Assembly: GCF_001427025.1 (NCBI RefSeq)
Contig: NZ_LMGA01000001.1
Span: 619,464 to 683,463, forward strand
From: Mesorhizobium sp. Root554
GTDB lineage: Bacteria; Pseudomonadota; Alphaproteobacteria; Rhizobiales; Rhizobiaceae
Reading direction: 5' to 3'
DNA length: 64,000 bases
This document shows, in pieces, positions 49,878 through 60,114 of this stretch. The translations under genes and the position numbers were made by a program. Below the pieces are notes generated by a model. The model was not told the DNA's origin, ran no database searches, and worked only from the letters and a program-made list of their open reading frames with translations. The number at the start of each line of letters is the position of its first letter. Position 1 is the stretch's first letter.

Positions 49878-50277
49878 TCTGTGTCCGCTCCGCGCGATCC
49901 TGCTGTCTGATGTCCCATCGGTGAACAGAAGGACGCCCTCCGTGGAACTACATGCGATGCGGAGCAGGATGCATGCCAGCACCGTTAACTCTTGTTCACG
50001 GCTCGGGGCGGTTAAGGTTAACAGATGGTTTACGTTGCATTGGACCCACGCTTATGGGACGTTGAAATCACTCCAGTTTTTCGCCGTTCCGCCCGGTACG
50101 GTGACTTCAGTCAAGAGCTTGCAGGGGAGCAAGGGGCTCGACCAGCCGTTCAAGGGAAACCTTGGACGGCTTCTTTTTTGGCCGCGATTCGGCCATCCGA
50201 TTCGCGGTTTGTGATTGGTTTGTGATTCCGGCCCGGCTGGCCTACATGCTCGCCATCGAATGCTGGCAAGGATCGAC
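49878..50277. other. 400-bp intergenic region with a probable small transcript
   Basis: No protein gene is convincing. It holds two GTTAAC sites (49984, 50017), a weak plus-strand promoter candidate (TTGTTC 49992-49997 and TAAGGT 50013-50018, 15 bp apart) and a strong plus-strand terminator at 50146-50179. A transcript of roughly 130-160 nt from about 50020 would be consistent. Confidence 0.45.
50146..50179 (+). terminator. orphan intrinsic terminator with GNRA loop
   Basis: CCGTTCAAGG (50146-50155) pairs with CCTTGGACGG (50160-50169) through ten pairs including one T-G, closed by a GAAA loop and followed by CTTCTTTTTT. It points along the plus strand although the nearest upstream gene is on the minus strand and the rhomboid gene starts 100 bp later. 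This implies an independent short RNA. Confidence 0.82.
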
Positions 50278-51027
50278 ATGAGCGACACGGAAACTCCGGC
50301 GGAAAACGGGCCGATCGAGCCGGAAGCGGAGCCCCGCCGTGAACCGGTCTTCAACCTGCCGAGGATCGTGCTGGCTATCATTGCCCTGTGCGCGGGGGTG
50401 CATGTGCTGCGGACCTATGTCCTGACGGACGAGCAGGACTTCGAACTGCTGGTTCGCGCCGCCTTCATCCCGGTCCGCTACTCGGGCCAGTACGATACCG
50501 AGTTCTATGCATTTTCGAGCCCGTTTACCTATACCTTCCTGCATGGCGGCTTCATGCATCTGGCCATCAACATGGTGTGGCTGGCGGCGTTCGGTTCACC
50601 GCTGGCGAACCGGATCGGGGCCTTGCGCTTTGCCCTGTTCTTCGCCGCTACCGGCCTGGCGGCGGCTTTCTTTTTCTGGGCCATCCATCCGCTGACGCAG
50701 GCGCCGCTGGTCGGCGCTTCCGGGGCGATATCCGGCATGATGGGGGCCGCCGCCCGGTTTGCCTTCCGCATCGACCGGTCTTCAGGAAAGTCGGCCTTTG
50801 GCGGCCCGCCGCTGCCGTTTTCCGCGGTGTTCCGCTCACGTGGCGTGCTGACCTTCCTGGCCGTCTGGATGGTCATCAATCTGGTGACCGGACTGATCGG
50901 GGTGGTGCCGGGCGCCGACGACCAGATTGCCTGGGAGGCGCATATCGGCGGCTTTCTCGCGGGCTTTCTCGGGCTCCGGTTCTTCGACCGGATGCCACCT
51001 CGCCAAGATGGCGGTAATCTCAGTTAG
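50278..51027 (+). CDS. rhomboid family intramembrane serine protease
   Basis: A 249-residue membrane protein, ATG 50278 after AAGGATCG. It has a hydrophilic N-terminus of about 35 residues, then six helices. HGGFMHLAINMVWLAAFGSP is the H-x-x-x-N helix, GASGAISGMMGAAARF carries the nucleophile Ser and AHIGGFLAGFLGL the catalytic His. It cleaves substrates inside the inner membrane; targets unknown. Length fits the basic 6-TM form. Confidence 0.94.
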   Translation: MSDTETPAENGPIEPEAEPRREPVFNLPRIVLAIIALCAGVHVLRTYVLTDEQDFELLVRAAFIPVRYSGQYDTEFYAFSSPFTYTFLHGGFMHLAINMVWLAAFGSPLANRIGALRFALFFAATGLAAAFFFWAIHPLTQAPLVGASGAISGMMGAAARFAFRIDRSSGKSAFGGPPLPFSAVFRSRGVLTFLAVWMVINLVTGLIGVVPGADDQIAWEAHIGGFLAGFLGLRFFDRMPPRQDGGNLS

Positions 51028-51130
51028 GGTCGCCGGCCCGCTCCAACTCTTGAAATGCAACCAATCGGAGCGCACCATGTTCACCTGAATGTGAACGCGG
51101 CGAACCCACTGTAGGCTGAGGAGGACCCCG

Positions 51131-51562
51131 ATGACTGTTAAGGCGATTCTGGAAGCAAAAGGCCATGACGTGTTTACGCTCGGGCCGAATGACGGCCTTG
51201 CCGAAGCGATCAACATCCTGGCTGAAAAGCGCATAGGCGCCCTGGTGGTCACCAATGGCGACCGCAAGATCGTGGGCATCCTGTCGGAACGCGACATCGT
51301 GCGTGTCCTGGCGCGGGAAGGGGCCGCCGCGCTGAACATGCCGGTGCGCTCGGCGATGACGCCGAAGGTCAAGATCTGCAACGAGAACCATACGGTCAAC
51401 GAGGTCATGGAGATCATGACGGCAGCCCGTTTCCGCCATTTGCCGGTGGAAAAGAACGGACTGCTCGACGGCATCGTCTCCATTGGCGACGTGGTCAAGC
51501 GCCGCATCGAGGATGTCGAACGCGAAGCCGAGGAGATCAAGGCCTATATCGCCACCGCCTAG
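51131..51562 (+). CDS. CBS-pair domain protein
   Basis: A 143-residue protein with GAGGAGG before the ATG. Two CBS motifs: KAILEAKGHDVFTLGPNDGL to DRKIVGILSERDIVRVLA, and SAMTPKVKICNENHTVNEVM to LLDGIVSIGDVVKRRIED. Such stand-alone CBS pairs bind adenine nucleotides and sense energy state. Cytoplasmic; partner unknown. Confidence 0.92.
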   Translation: MTVKAILEAKGHDVFTLGPNDGLAEAINILAEKRIGALVVTNGDRKIVGILSERDIVRVLAREGAAALNMPVRSAMTPKVKICNENHTVNEVMEIMTAARFRHLPVEKNGLLDGIVSIGDVVKRRIEDVEREAEEIKAYIATA

Positions 51563-51574
51563 ATAGGTGGGTTG

Positions 51575-51598
51575 GGGTCGCGGCCGAAACCGCGACCC
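51575..51598. terminator. hairpin between convergent genes
   Basis: GGGTCGCGG (51575-51583) and CCGCGACCC (51590-51598) form a perfect 9-bp stem with a 6-base loop between the CBS gene and the convergent yjhX. It has no clear U-tract on either strand. Confidence 0.6.
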
Positions 51599-51603
51599 AT
51601 GTC

Positions 51604-51858
51604 CTATCTGTTGTCTAGTTCGGAACGGACGAGTTCCAGCCCGCGGCGGGTGATGCGATACGGCCCGCCTGCGGAAGAGGCCACGGCCTTCTTCCGCTTG
51701 AGCTTTCTGAACAGACCGAGGTCCAGGCCTGCATAGTGCCAGCCGTCGCGCGTCAGGCATCTGACCGCCTCGATCTTCTTGTCGTTCTTTTCGATTTCGA
51801 TGCGGCCGCCCTGGGCCAGCATATGCAGGATGCGCTGTTCTGTGCGCGAGATGTCCAT
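51604..51858 (-). CDS. yjhX: YjhX family protein (TopAI-like, UPF0386)
   Basis: An 84-residue protein, ATG 51858. ISRTEQRILHMLAQGGRIEI, VRCLTRDGWHYAGLDLGLFR and KLKRKKAVASSAGGPYRITR match UPF0386 along the whole length. E. coli YjhX (TopAI) is a topoisomerase I inhibitor paired with the GNAT-like antitoxin YjhQ. No yjhQ adjoins it here. In alphaproteobacteria the gene is often solitary (recollection), so the toxin role is unproven here. Divergent from gatB. Confidence 0.9.
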   Translation of the reverse strand: MDISRTEQRILHMLAQGGRIEIEKNDKKIEAVRCLTRDGWHYAGLDLGLFRKLKRKKAVASSAGGPYRITRRGLELVRSELDNR

Positions 51859-52154
51859 GTGAATTCCCGGAAAACCTGGCGAGACGCCAAAACGAAAAGC
51901 CGCAGCCGCGAGACGTCGCGGCACGGCGGTTCAGGTTTTCTGCCCTGCCTCCTGCGAGGTCAGGGCTTCACCGGGACTGAGCGTAAGTGGACATCCACTC
52001 TCCATTGGGATGGCGTCTTATAAATCGACATGAAGAAGAATTCCAGTCTCGGCTCACGGGGCGCCCGATAGCCGGATGCTTGCTTCGGCAGCCAGTTTGC
52101 ACTAGCGAGATGGCACACGAATTGACCGCGACTTTCCGTTTTCCGCAGGCTTCC

Positions 52155-53654
52155 ATGACCCTCATCGACACCCGCACACCCGACGCGAAACGCTTGATCC
52201 CCGGCGCCACCGGCGACTGGGAGATCGTCATCGGCATGGAAGTCCATGCCCAGGTGACCTCGGAGGCGAAGCTGTTCTCCGGCGCATCGACTGCGTTCGG
52301 CGCGGCGCCCAACGCCAATGTCAGCCTGGTCGACGCGGCGATGCCCGGCATGCTGCCCGTCATCAACGAGGAATGCGTGCGGCAGGCGATCCGCACCGGG
52401 CTCGGGCTGAAGGCGCAGATCAACCACAAATCAGTGTTCGACCGGAAAAACTACTTCTACCCCGATCTGCCCCAGGGCTACCAGATTTCGCAGTTCAAGC
52501 AGCCCATCGTCGGCGAGGGCACGGTCACGGTTTCGGTCGGTCCCGACAACAAGGGCCAGTTCGAGGACATCGAGGTCGGCGTCGAGCGCCTGCATCTGGA
52601 GCAGGACGCCGGCAAGTCGATGCACGACCAGCATCCGACCATGTCCTATGTCGACCTGAACCGTTCGGGCGTGGCGCTGATGGAGATCGTCTCCAAGCCC
52701 GATATCCGCTCGTCGGAAGAGGCGAAGGCGTACGTTACCAAGCTGCGCTCGATCCTGCGCTATCTCGGCACCTGCGACGGCAACATGGACGAGGGATCGC
52801 TTCGCGCCGACGTCAACGTTTCGGTCCGGCGTCCCGGCGAGCCGTTTGGCACGCGCTGCGAGATCAAGAACATGAACTCGATCCGCTTCATCGGCCAGGC
52901 GATCGAATACGAGGCGCGCCGCCAGATCGCCATTCTGGAGGACGGCGGATCGATCGACCAGGAAACCCGCCTCTACGATGCGGTGAAGGGCGAGACCCGT
53001 TCGATGCGTTCGAAGGAAGAGGCGCATGACTACCGCTATTTCCCCGACCCTGACCTTTTGCCGCTGGAATTCGACCAGGCCTATGTCGATGCGTTGGCTG
53101 TCGGCCTGCCGGAACTGCCGGACGAAAAGAAGGCGCGGCTGGTCGAGAAGCTCGGCCTTTCGCCTTACGATGCGTCGATCCTCGTGTCGGAAAAAGCCAT
53201 TGCCGATTATTTCGAGAAAGTGGCGGTGGATCGCGACGGCAAGCTGGCCGCCAACTGGGTCATCAACGACCTGCTGGGGCAGCTGAACAAATCCGGCAAA
53301 ACCATTGAAGAGACTCCGGTTTCCCCCGATCAGCTCGGCGGCGTCATCGACCTGATCAAGGAAGGCACGATTTCCGGCAAGATCGCCAAGGATCTGTTCG
53401 AGATCGTCTGGAACGAGGGCGGCGACCCGCGCGAACTGGTCGAAAGCCGCGGCATGAAGCAGGTCACCGACACCGGCGCCATCGAAAAGGCGGTGGACGA
53501 GGTGATCGCCGCCAACCCCGACAAGGTCGAGCAGGCGAAGGCCAAGCCGACCATGGCAGGCTGGTTCGTCGGCCAGGTGATGAAGGCGACGGGCGGCAAG
53601 GCCAACCCGCAGGCCGTCAACGACCTGGTCAAGGCCAAGCTCGGCATTGAATAG
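52155..53654 (+). CDS. gatB: aspartyl/glutamyl-tRNA amidotransferase subunit B
   Basis: A 499-residue subunit of GatCAB, which amidates misacylated Glu-tRNA(Gln) and Asp-tRNA(Asn). ATG 52155 gives [34 protein letters not shown] is the classic start of Gat[36 protein letters not shown] and [13 protein letters not shown] follow, and the C-terminal YqeY-like tail is [20 protein letters not shown] to the end. gatA and gatC are not in the window. Confidence 0.97.
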   Translation: MTLIDTRTPDAKRLIPGATGDWEIVIGMEVHAQVTSEAKLFSGASTAFGAAPNANVSLVDAAMPGMLPVINEECVRQAIRTGLGLKAQINHKSVFDRKNYFYPDLPQGYQISQFKQPIVGEGTVTVSVGPDNKGQFEDIEVGVERLHLEQDAGKSMHDQHPTMSYVDLNRSGVALMEIVSKPDIRSSEEAKAYVTKLRSILRYLGTCDGNMDEGSLRADVNVSVRRPGEPFGTRCEIKNMNSIRFIGQAIEYEARRQIAILEDGGSIDQETRLYDAVKGETRSMRSKEEAHDYRYFPDPDLLPLEFDQAYVDALAVGLPELPDEKKARLVEKLGLSPYDASILVSEKAIADYFEKVAVDRDGKLAANWVINDLLGQLNKSGKTIEETPVSPDQLGGVIDLIKEGTISGKIAKDLFEIVWNEGGDPRELVESRGMKQVTDTGAIEKAVDEVIAANPDKVEQAKAKPTMAGWFVGQVMKATGGKANPQAVNDLVKAKLGIE

Positions 53655-53681
53655 CGCGCGTCGAGGGCGGGGACCTTGACC

Positions 53682-54170
53682 GTGTTCATCCGCACCGCGG
53701 GCGAGAACGATCTTGCCGCCGTCAGCCGGCTTCTCGCCGCAACCTGGCACGCCACCTACGACCCGATTTATGGCGAGGCCGGCGTTTCCCAATTATCGGA
53801 CCGATGGCATTCGGTGGATTGGCTGCGCCAGATGCTGAGGCGCCCGAAATCGGAGTTCATTGTTGCCGATACCGGCTCCGGCCTTGCCGGCATGGCTTAC
53901 GCGGTCGTCAATGACAAGCGGCCCGAAATCGTCGAACTGCATGAGCTTGATGTGTTGCCTGCGATGCAGGGCAGGGGTGTCGGTGGACTGCTGCTGGAGG
54001 AAATACAGGGTTCGTTCTTCGATTGCCGGATGATGCGGCTTGAGGTCGAGGAGAAGAACAATGGCGCCATCGCTTTCTACGAAGCGGGCGGCTTCGTCCG
54101 CACAGGCAGCAGGAAAGCGACACAATGGGTCGACGCTACGATCCTGACGCTGGAAAAGCAGCTCGCCTGA
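53682..54170 (+). CDS. GNAT family N-acetyltransferase
   Basis: A 162-residue protein from GTG 53682 (GGGGA nine bases upstream; TTG 53676 is an alternative). FIRTAGENDLAAVSRLLAAT, LHELDVLPAMQGRGVGGLLL (acetyl-CoA-binding R/Q-x-x-G-x-G/A) and LEVEEKNNGAIAFYEAGGFV are GNAT motifs. Substrate unknown. It follows gatB by 27 bp on the same strand. Confidence 0.9.
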   Translation: MFIRTAGENDLAAVSRLLAATWHATYDPIYGEAGVSQLSDRWHSVDWLRQMLRRPKSEFIVADTGSGLAGMAYAVVNDKRPEIVELHELDVLPAMQGRGVGGLLLEEIQGSFFDCRMMRLEVEEKNNGAIAFYEAGGFVRTGSRKATQWVDATILTLEKQLA

Positions 54171-54190
54171 TCGTCGCCATCGCAGGGTGA

Positions 54191-55042
54191 CTATCCTGCT
54201 GGAATTGCGAGATTGTCGATGAGCCGTGTCTTGCCCAGCCATGCGGCGGCCAACAGGCGGCCGTCTTTGCCGCGTTGCCATGGGTGCAAAGTCAGCGCCT
54301 CGCGCGCCGCCACATAGTCGACGCTGCGGAAACCCGCCTGCAGGATCGCGTTGTAGGCCGCTTCGACCGTCGCGCGCTCGTCCGCGCCTGCGGCCAGCGC
54401 TTCGGCGGTTTCGCGCAGGATGCGGTTAAGCTGCCGTGCGACGGCGCGTTCATCGTCGCTGAGATAGGCGTTGCGCGACGACAGGGCGAGGCCGTGCTTG
54501 TCCCTTACCGTTTCCGCGCCGACGATCTCGACCGGCAGGTCGAGGTCGCGGCACAGCTTTCGGACAACGCAAAGCTGCTGATAGTCCTTCTCGCCGAAGA
54601 TGGCGAAATCCGGCTCCGCCTGGATGAACAGCTTGCCGACCACGGTGGCTACACCCTCGAAGAAGGCGGGTCGGAAATCGGTTTCCAGACCGGCGGAAGG
54701 CCCGCCCACGGAAATCTTCGTCGCGAAGCCGGAAGGATACATTTCGCTGACCGGCGGCGTGAAGGCGAGATGCGCCCGGATTTCGGCCAGGCGCTCGAGG
54801 TCGCGCGCGAGCTGGCGCGGATATTTATCGAGGTCTTCCGTCGGTGCGAACTGGGCCGGGTTGACGAAGATTGACACCACGCAGCGGTCGGCCTTCTCCA
54901 GAGCCATCCGCACCAGCGAGATATGGCCGTCATGCAGCGCGCCCATCGTCGGCACCATGGCGACTTTCAGCCCGTCGCGCCGCCAGCCGCGCACCCGCGC
55001 GCGCAATGCCGCGACGGTCTCGACGATTTCCGGCAGGCTCAT
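54191..55042 (-). CDS. panC: pantothenate synthetase
   Basis: A 283-residue ligase joining pantoate and beta-alanine with [21 protein letters not shown] is the HIGH-type nucleotide motif; [40 protein letters not shown] and [14 protein letters not shown] (KMSKS-equivalent) are diagnostic. Its ATG overlaps the panB stop by four bases, so the two are translationally coupled. Confidence 0.96.
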   Translation of the reverse strand: MSLPEIVETVAALRARVRGWRRDGLKVAMVPTMGALHDGHISLVRMALEKADRCVVSIFVNPAQFAPTEDLDKYPRQLARDLERLAEIRAHLAFTPPVSEMYPSGFATKISVGGPSAGLETDFRPAFFEGVATVVGKLFIQAEPDFAIFGEKDYQQLCVVRKLCRDLDLPVEIVGAETVRDKHGLALSSRNAYLSDDERAVARQLNRILRETAEALAAGADERATVEAAYNAILQAGFRSVDYVAAREALTLHPWQRGKDGRLLAAAWLGKTRLIDNLAIPAG

Positions 55043-55875
55043 GCACGACCCTTCCTGGCTTCCGGTGAGGCGGAAAAAATATGCTCGGCGGCTGGAAAAG
55101 CGCGGCTGCGTACATCCCGCGCAAAGGCTTCGGCCGCGCCGGCGACGACATGGCGCAGATGCGCGTATTCCTTGACGAATTTGGGCACCCGGCCCACCGT
55201 CAGGCCGACCATGTCGTCGATCACCAGAATCTGGCCGTCGCAGTCGGCGCTGGCGCCAATGCCGATGGTCGGGATGGAGACGGCGCGGGTCAGGTCCGCC
55301 GCCACGCGCTCCACAGTGCCTTCGATGACGACGGAAAACGCGCCGGCCTTTTCGACCGCCTCGGCGTCTTTGAACAGCGCCGCGACCGCATCATGGGTCT
55401 TGCCCTTGATCTTGTAGCCGCCGTCCTTCTCGACCGATTGCGGCTGCAGGCCGATATGACCCATCACCGGAATGCCATCGGCGACGAGGGCGGCGATCTG
55501 GGGAGCCATGTCCACCCCGCCTTCGAGCTTGACCGCATGGCAACCGGTCTCCCTGACGATGCGGCGGGCGGAGGCGACGGCCAGTTCAGTCGATTCCTCA
55601 TAGCTCCCCGCCGGCATGTCGACGACGACGCAGGCCTTTTGCGCGCCGCGCATCACCGCCTGGCCATGGGCGATCATCATGTCCATCGTTGCGCCCAGCG
55701 TCGTTTCGTGGCCGTGCAGGACCATGGCGACGCTGTCGCCGACCAGCAGCAGGTCGACATGGGGATCGAGCAGTCTTGCGATGGGAAAGGTATAGGCGGT
55801 GAGGCAGACGATCGGGACGCCACCCTTGGCTCGGCGAATCGCCTCGGTGGTTTTGCGGATCTCGGCTTCGGCCAA
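55039..55875 (-). CDS. panB: 3-methyl-2-oxobutanoate hydroxymethyltransferase
   Basis: A 278-residue TIM-barrel enzyme, first step of pantothenate synthesis (ketopantoate from 2-oxoisovalerate). [70 protein letters not shown] and [20 protein letters not shown] match the metal- and folate-binding sites. First gene of panBC. Confidence 0.96.
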   Translation of the reverse strand: MAEAEIRKTTEAIRRAKGGVPIVCLTAYTFPIARLLDPHVDLLLVGDSVAMVLHGHETTLGATMDMMIAHGQAVMRGAQKACVVVDMPAGSYEESTELAVASARRIVRETGCHAVKLEGGVDMAPQIAALVADGIPVMGHIGLQPQSVEKDGGYKIKGKTHDAVAALFKDAEAVEKAGAFSVVIEGTVERVAADLTRAVSIPTIGIGASADCDGQILVIDDMVGLTVGRVPKFVKEYAHLRHVVAGAAEAFARDVRSRAFPAAEHIFSASPEARKGRA

Positions 55876-56062
55876 GTCTGTCCCCCGGTAAGGTGCCCAG
55901 CTGCTGCGCCTTACTTGACGCGGCGGCAGTCATAGGAACATCAGCCATGCTTGGCAAGTTGGCAGGGGTTGCCGAACAGACCGCTTGGTGCAACGCAAAA
56001 TCCTTGCCTTCGCGTCCGCCTGACGCCATAAGCAACGCAGGCAAGCGGCCCGGAAAGTGACG

Positions 56063-56461
56063 ATGAAGAATTTCCTCCTGCAGTTTTTCACATGGTGGAA
56101 CGGCCAGACGATCGGCACGCGGCTCCATACGTGGCGCTACGGCACAAAGGTCGGGCAGGACGAATTCGGCAACGTCTATTACGAGGGCGGCGTCAATTCC
56201 GATGGTCAGACGCGTCGCTGGGTCATCTACAACGGCCGGTCGGAAGCTTCGGCGATCCCGCCGGGCTGGCATGGCTGGATGCATCACCGCGTCGATGTCG
56301 CTCCGCCCAGCGAGGACTACAAGCCGCGCGACTGGCAAAAGCCCTACCAGCCGAATCTCACGGGCACCCCAAGCGCCTATCGTCCGAAAGGCTCCGTGCT
56401 CGGCACCGGCCATCGGCCGCAGGTGACGGGCGACTATGATGCCTGGACGCCGGGCAACTGA
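56063..56461 (+). CDS. complex I accessory subunit NDUFA12-like protein
   Basis: A 132-residue protein from ATG 56063. TWWNGQTIGTRLHTWRYGTK, VGQDEFGNVYYEGG and RRWVIYNGRSEASAIPPGWHGWMHHRVD are the NDUFA12/B17.2 signature; P-x-x-x-x-Y-x-P-R-D-W-x-K-P-Y-x-P-N-L-T-G-T follows. In alphaproteobacteria it is a supernumerary subunit of NADH:ubiquinone oxidoreductase, shared with mitochondria. It sits apart from the nuo operon, beside DUF2155, as is common in Hyphomicrobiales. Confidence 0.95.
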   Translation: MKNFLLQFFTWWNGQTIGTRLHTWRYGTKVGQDEFGNVYYEGGVNSDGQTRRWVIYNGRSEASAIPPGWHGWMHHRVDVAPPSEDYKPRDWQKPYQPNLTGTPSAYRPKGSVLGTGHRPQVTGDYDAWTPGN

Positions 56462-56594
56462 GCCGGACGCACGCCGTTTGTCGTCTGCTTCTGGTCTTTT
56501 CTCGCCACAATTGGCGTTTAGCAGCTTGATGATCCGAGAGCGGCTATTAGCCTGTCGGTCGAGAATCACCGGCCATAACCACTGGTAGTCCTGT

Positions 56595-57119
56595 ATGCGC
56601 ATATTGAGCCGAAATACGATGGGCGGCCGGGTCTGGACGGGCGCAGCGGTCGCCGCCACCATGTTGGCGGGTAGCCTCGCCTTCGCAGCTCCGCCTGCGG
56701 CCGGTGATGCAGGTCGTGTCGCCAATCCGGTTGCCGAATTCGCCGGCATCGACAAGATTACCGGACGTATCATCACCTTCGACGTCTATATCGACGAAAC
56801 GGTGCAGTTCGGCGCCCTGCAGGTGACGCCGCGCGTCTGCTATTCGCGGCCCGAGGCCGAGGCTCCGAAGACCGATTCCTTCGTCGAAGTCGACGAGATC
56901 ACCCTGGACCGCAAGATAAGGCGCATCTTCACCGGCTGGATGTTTGCCGAGAGTCCCGGCCTCAACGCCGTCGAGCACGCCGTCTATGATGTCTGGCTCA
57001 AGGCCTGCAAGCAGAAGTCGGATGTTCCCGCACCTGGCGCGGCCAAGGCGCCCGATGGTGGCAGCGGCAAGGGCGGCGCGGCTCCGGCCGACCCCGGCAC
57101 CACCTCCGGAACCAACTGA
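56595..57119 (+). CDS. exported DUF2155 protein
   Basis: A 174-residue exported protein with signal sequence VAATMLAGSLAFAAPPAAG. AEFAGIDKITGRIITFDVYI, FGALQVTPRVCYSRPEAEAP, DEITLDRKIRRIFTGWMFAE and GLNAVEHAVYDVWLKACK match DUF2155. The C-terminal 40 residues are low-complexity Gly/Pro. Two Cys probably form a disulfide in the periplasm. The conserved link to NDUFA12 and aat is noteworthy. Confidence 0.92.
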   Translation: MRILSRNTMGGRVWTGAAVAATMLAGSLAFAAPPAAGDAGRVANPVAEFAGIDKITGRIITFDVYIDETVQFGALQVTPRVCYSRPEAEAPKTDSFVEVDEITLDRKIRRIFTGWMFAESPGLNAVEHAVYDVWLKACKQKSDVPAPGAAKAPDGGSGKGGAAPADPGTTSGTN

Positions 57120-57193
57120 TCCAACGACACTCCTTCCGGGAACCGCGTGCCTGCTGAAACGTTGGCTCGCGGGGCGCGTGAAGGATGGTGACC

Positions 57194-57601
57194 ATGCTCG
57201 CTAGCAAGGACGAATTGATCGCGCTCGAAAAGGGCTTCTGGACGGGCGACGAAGCCTTTTACAAGGCCAATGCGGACAAGGAATGTCTCGTGGCCTTTCC
57301 TGAAATGGCGCAGACCATGAGCAACGCGGATCTTGCCGCCACCGCGAAGAAACCGCACCGCTGGAAGAACCTCCAGATCGAGCCCAAGGGTTTCGTGGAG
57401 CCCGGCAGCGATATCGTCATGCTGACTTATGAGGCGCGGGCTACGCGGTCCACCGGCGAACCCTATGCCGCGCTCGTCAGCACCGGCTACGTGCGGCGCG
57501 CCGACGGCTGGAAGATGATGTTCCATTCGCAGGCGCCGCTGCCCACCGGCAAGGCTAGGAAAAGTGGGCAGGGCGAAGGCAGCTCCAAAAAAGCGGACTA
57601 G
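57194..57601 (+). CDS. DUF4440/SnoaL-like NTF2-fold protein
   Basis: A 135-residue protein from ATG 57194 (GAAGGA nine bases upstream). SKDELIALEKGFWTGDEAFY, PEMAQTMSNADLAATAKKPH and VSTGYVRRADGWKMMFHSQA match the small NTF2-like DUF4440 group. No catalytic residues can be assigned. The C-terminus is Lys/Ser-rich. Converges with aat. Confidence 0.8.
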   Translation: MLASKDELIALEKGFWTGDEAFYKANADKECLVAFPEMAQTMSNADLAATAKKPHRWKNLQIEPKGFVEPGSDIVMLTYEARATRSTGEPYAALVSTGYVRRADGWKMMFHSQAPLPTGKARKSGQGEGSSKKAD

Positions 57602-57628
57602 AAGGTCACTCTTGTGGGATTTTGATCG

Positions 57629-58240
57629 TTAGAACCTGGCTTCGCCCTTCAGCGCCGCGGCAAGCATCTTTTCGTATCTGCCGCGCGGCACATCGACCGC
57701 GCCGAAGCGCTTCAGATGCTCGGTGGTGAATTGGGTGTCGAGAAGCACGAAGCCGCGTTCGTTCAGCCTTTCGACAAGGCGGACGAGACAAACCTTCGAG
57801 GCGTCGGTTTCCTTGGAAAACATGCTTTCGCCGAAGAACACCCGCCCCAGCGAAACGCCGTAAAGCCCGCCCACCAGCCGCCCCTCGCGCCAGGCCTCGA
57901 CGGAATGGCAGTTGCCGATCTCGTGAAGCCGCACATAGGCTTCGCGGATCGGTGCATTGATCCAGGTGGACTGGCGCTCCTCGCGCTGCTCGGCGCAGGC
58001 ATCGATGGTCGATTCGAAGTCATGGTCGAAGCGGACCTCGAACAGGCCCTTGCGGACCGTCTTGGCCAGGCTTTTGGGGATGTGGAATCCGTCCAGCGGA
58101 ATGATGCCGCGTGATTCCGGCCGCACCCAGAACACTTCGGCGTCGGCAGCGCTTTCGGCCATCGGAAACACGCCCGACGCATAGGCCTTCAGCAACAGGT
58201 CCGTCGGGATGCGGTAGCCGGGCGCGTAGGGCCTGGTCAT
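57629..58240 (-). CDS. aat: leucyl/phenylalanyl-tRNA--protein transferase
   Basis: A 203-residue enzyme that adds Leu or Phe to N-terminal Arg/Lys and feeds the ClpS/ClpAP N-end rule. [78 protein letters not shown] and [16 protein letters not shown] are the conserved blocks. Downstream of accC by 12 bp in the same run. Confidence 0.96.
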   Translation of the reverse strand: MTRPYAPGYRIPTDLLLKAYASGVFPMAESAADAEVFWVRPESRGIIPLDGFHIPKSLAKTVRKGLFEVRFDHDFESTIDACAEQREERQSTWINAPIREAYVRLHEIGNCHSVEAWREGRLVGGLYGVSLGRVFFGESMFSKETDASKVCLVRLVERLNERGFVLLDTQFTTEHLKRFGAVDVPRGRYEKMLAAALKGEARF

Positions 58241-58252
58241 GACGCCTTATCT

Positions 58253-59605
58253 TCAGGCTTCGGGGGCTTCCTTGGCCAGATATTTCTCCAGCCAGTGGAT
58301 ATCGTAGTCGCCATTGGCGATGTCGGAATTGCCGACGAGGTCGCGGAACAGCGGCAGCGTCGTCTTGATGCCATCGACCACGAACTCGTCCAGCGCGCGG
58401 CGCAACCGCATCATGCATTCGACCCGGTTGCGGCCGTGGACGATCAGCTTGCCGATCAAACTGTCGTAATAGGGCGGAATGCGGTAGCCCGAATAAACAC
58501 CGGAATCGACGCGGATGCCGAGACCCCCGGGCGTGTGGAAATGCGTGATCGTGCCAGGCGAGGGCGTGAAGGTGCGCGGGTCTTCCGCGTTGATGCGGCA
58601 TTCAATGGCGTGACCGTTGAATTTGATCTCGTCTTGCGTCACCGACAGGCCGCCGCCCGATGCAACCCGGATCTGCTCGTGGACGAGGTCGATGCCAGTA
58701 ATCATTTCCGTCACCGGATGCTCGACCTGGAGACGGGTGTTCATTTCGATGAAATAGAATTCGCCGTTCTCGTAGAGAAATTCGATGGTTCCGGCGCCGG
58801 AATAGCCGAGATCGGCGATCGCCTTGGCGCAAACGCCACCAATCTTGGCGCGCTCCTCGGCGTTGAGGGCAGGGGAGTTGGCCTCCTCCCACACCTTCTG
58901 GTGGCGTCGCTGCAATGAACAGTCGCGCTCGCCGAAGTGGACGCCCCTGCCAGCGCCGTCGCCGAACACCTGCAGTTCGATATGGCGCGGCTTTTCGAGG
59001 TATTTCTCGATATAGACCGAGCTGTTGCCGAAGGCGGCGCCCGCTTCGGTGCTCGCCGTCTGCAAGGCCTCGATCAGATCCTCTTCGGTGCGCGCCACCT
59101 TCATGCCGCGCCCGCCACCGCCGGCGGTTGCTTTGATGATGACCGGATAACCGATCTCGTTGGCGATGCGCTTGGCGTCGGCCTCTTCGGTAACCGCGCC
59201 GTCCGAGCCAGGCACCACGGGGATGCCCAGCCGCTTGGCGGTGCGCTTGGCCTCGATCTTGTCGCCCATGATGCGGATATGGTCGCCGGACGGGCCGATG
59301 AAGGTGATGTTGTGGGCGGCGAGGATGTCGGCGAACTTGGCGTTCTCGGACAGGAAGCCGTAGCCCGGATGCACGGCATCCGCCCCGGTGATCTCGCAGG
59401 CGGCGACGATCTGATGGATGTTGAGGTAGCTGTCGCGCGAAGGCGGCGGCCCGATGCAGACGCTTTCGTCGGCAAGACGCACATGCATGGCGTCGGCATC
59501 GGCGGTCGAGTGAACCACGACGGTCTGGATGCCAAGCTCCTTGCAGGCGCGCAGCACCCGAAGCGCGATTTCGCCGCGATTGGCGATGAGGATTTTCTGG
59601 AACAT
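58253..59605 (-). CDS. accC: acetyl-CoA carboxylase biotin carboxylase subunit
   Basis: A 450-residue ATP-grasp enzyme that carboxylates biotin on AccB for fatty acid synthesis. [80 protein letters not shown] and [16 protein letters not shown] are diagnostic. The length matches E. coli AccC (449). accB lies 16 bp upstream. Confidence 0.98.
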   Translation of the reverse strand: MFQKILIANRGEIALRVLRACKELGIQTVVVHSTADADAMHVRLADESVCIGPPPSRDSYLNIHQIVAACEITGADAVHPGYGFLSENAKFADILAAHNITFIGPSGDHIRIMGDKIEAKRTAKRLGIPVVPGSDGAVTEEADAKRIANEIGYPVIIKATAGGGGRGMKVARTEEDLIEALQTASTEAGAAFGNSSVYIEKYLEKPRHIELQVFGDGAGRGVHFGERDCSLQRRHQKVWEEANSPALNAEERAKIGGVCAKAIADLGYSGAGTIEFLYENGEFYFIEMNTRLQVEHPVTEMITGIDLVHEQIRVASGGGLSVTQDEIKFNGHAIECRINAEDPRTFTPSPGTITHFHTPGGLGIRVDSGVYSGYRIPPYYDSLIGKLIVHGRNRVECMMRLRRALDEFVVDGIKTTLPLFRDLVGNSDIANGDYDIHWLEKYLAKEAPEA

Positions 59606-59621
59606 CGCCGTTTTCCCGGCC

Positions 59622-60089
59622 TTACTCGATCACGACGAGCGGCATGCCGTATTCCACCGGCTGGGTATCCTCGATCAGGATCGCAGTCACGGTTCCGGCG
59701 CGGGGCGCGGGGATCTGGTTCATGGTCTTCATCGCCTCGATGATCAGCAGCGTCTGGCCTTCTTTCACCTTCTGACCGATTTCGACGAACGGACGGGCGT
59801 CCGGCGAAGGCGAGAGATAGGCCGTGCCGACCATGGGCGAGGGCACCGCGTTCTTCGAGCTGTCGGACGCCGCAGGCGCCGCCGCGGGGGCTGCAATGGC
59901 TGCCGGGGCTGCTGCTGCCGCGTAGGCAGGCTGCGGCGCCGCCACAGCGTGAACCGCCGGCGCGTGGCGCGAAACGCGAACCTTCAGGTCGCCAAGCTCC
60001 ACCTCGATCTCAGTCAGATTGGTGTCGTTCAGGATGCCCGCGAGATCGCGGATAAGCTGCTGGTCAACACCGGTCTTTTTCGTCGTCAT
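59622..60089 (-). CDS. accB: acetyl-CoA carboxylase biotin carboxyl carrier protein
   Basis: A 155-residue protein. ATG 60089 opens [20 protein letters not shown]. The N-terminal domain is followed by an Ala/Pro-rich linker (about residues 50-75) and the biotinyl domain with [16 protein letters not shown], where Lys of AMKTM is biotinylated. It works with AccC encoded just downstream. Confidence 0.97.
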   Translation of the reverse strand: MTTKKTGVDQQLIRDLAGILNDTNLTEIEVELGDLKVRVSRHAPAVHAVAAPQPAYAAAAAPAAIAAPAAAPAASDSSKNAVPSPMVGTAYLSPSPDARPFVEIGQKVKEGQTLLIIEAMKTMNQIPAPRAGTVTAILIEDTQPVEYGMPLVVIE

Positions 60090-60114
60090 GATCGACCCTT
60101 CTTGTGTCGGCACG

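Noticed and set aside
50025..50225. 66-codon plus-strand frame through the orphan terminator
   Set aside because: The frame runs straight through the terminator stem and U-tract and has no Shine-Dalgarno; a non-coding transcript is more likely.
53682..54170. GNAT gene as the YjhQ antitoxin of YjhX
   Set aside because: It is not adjacent, is on the opposite strand and follows gatB; sequence alone does not support the pairing.
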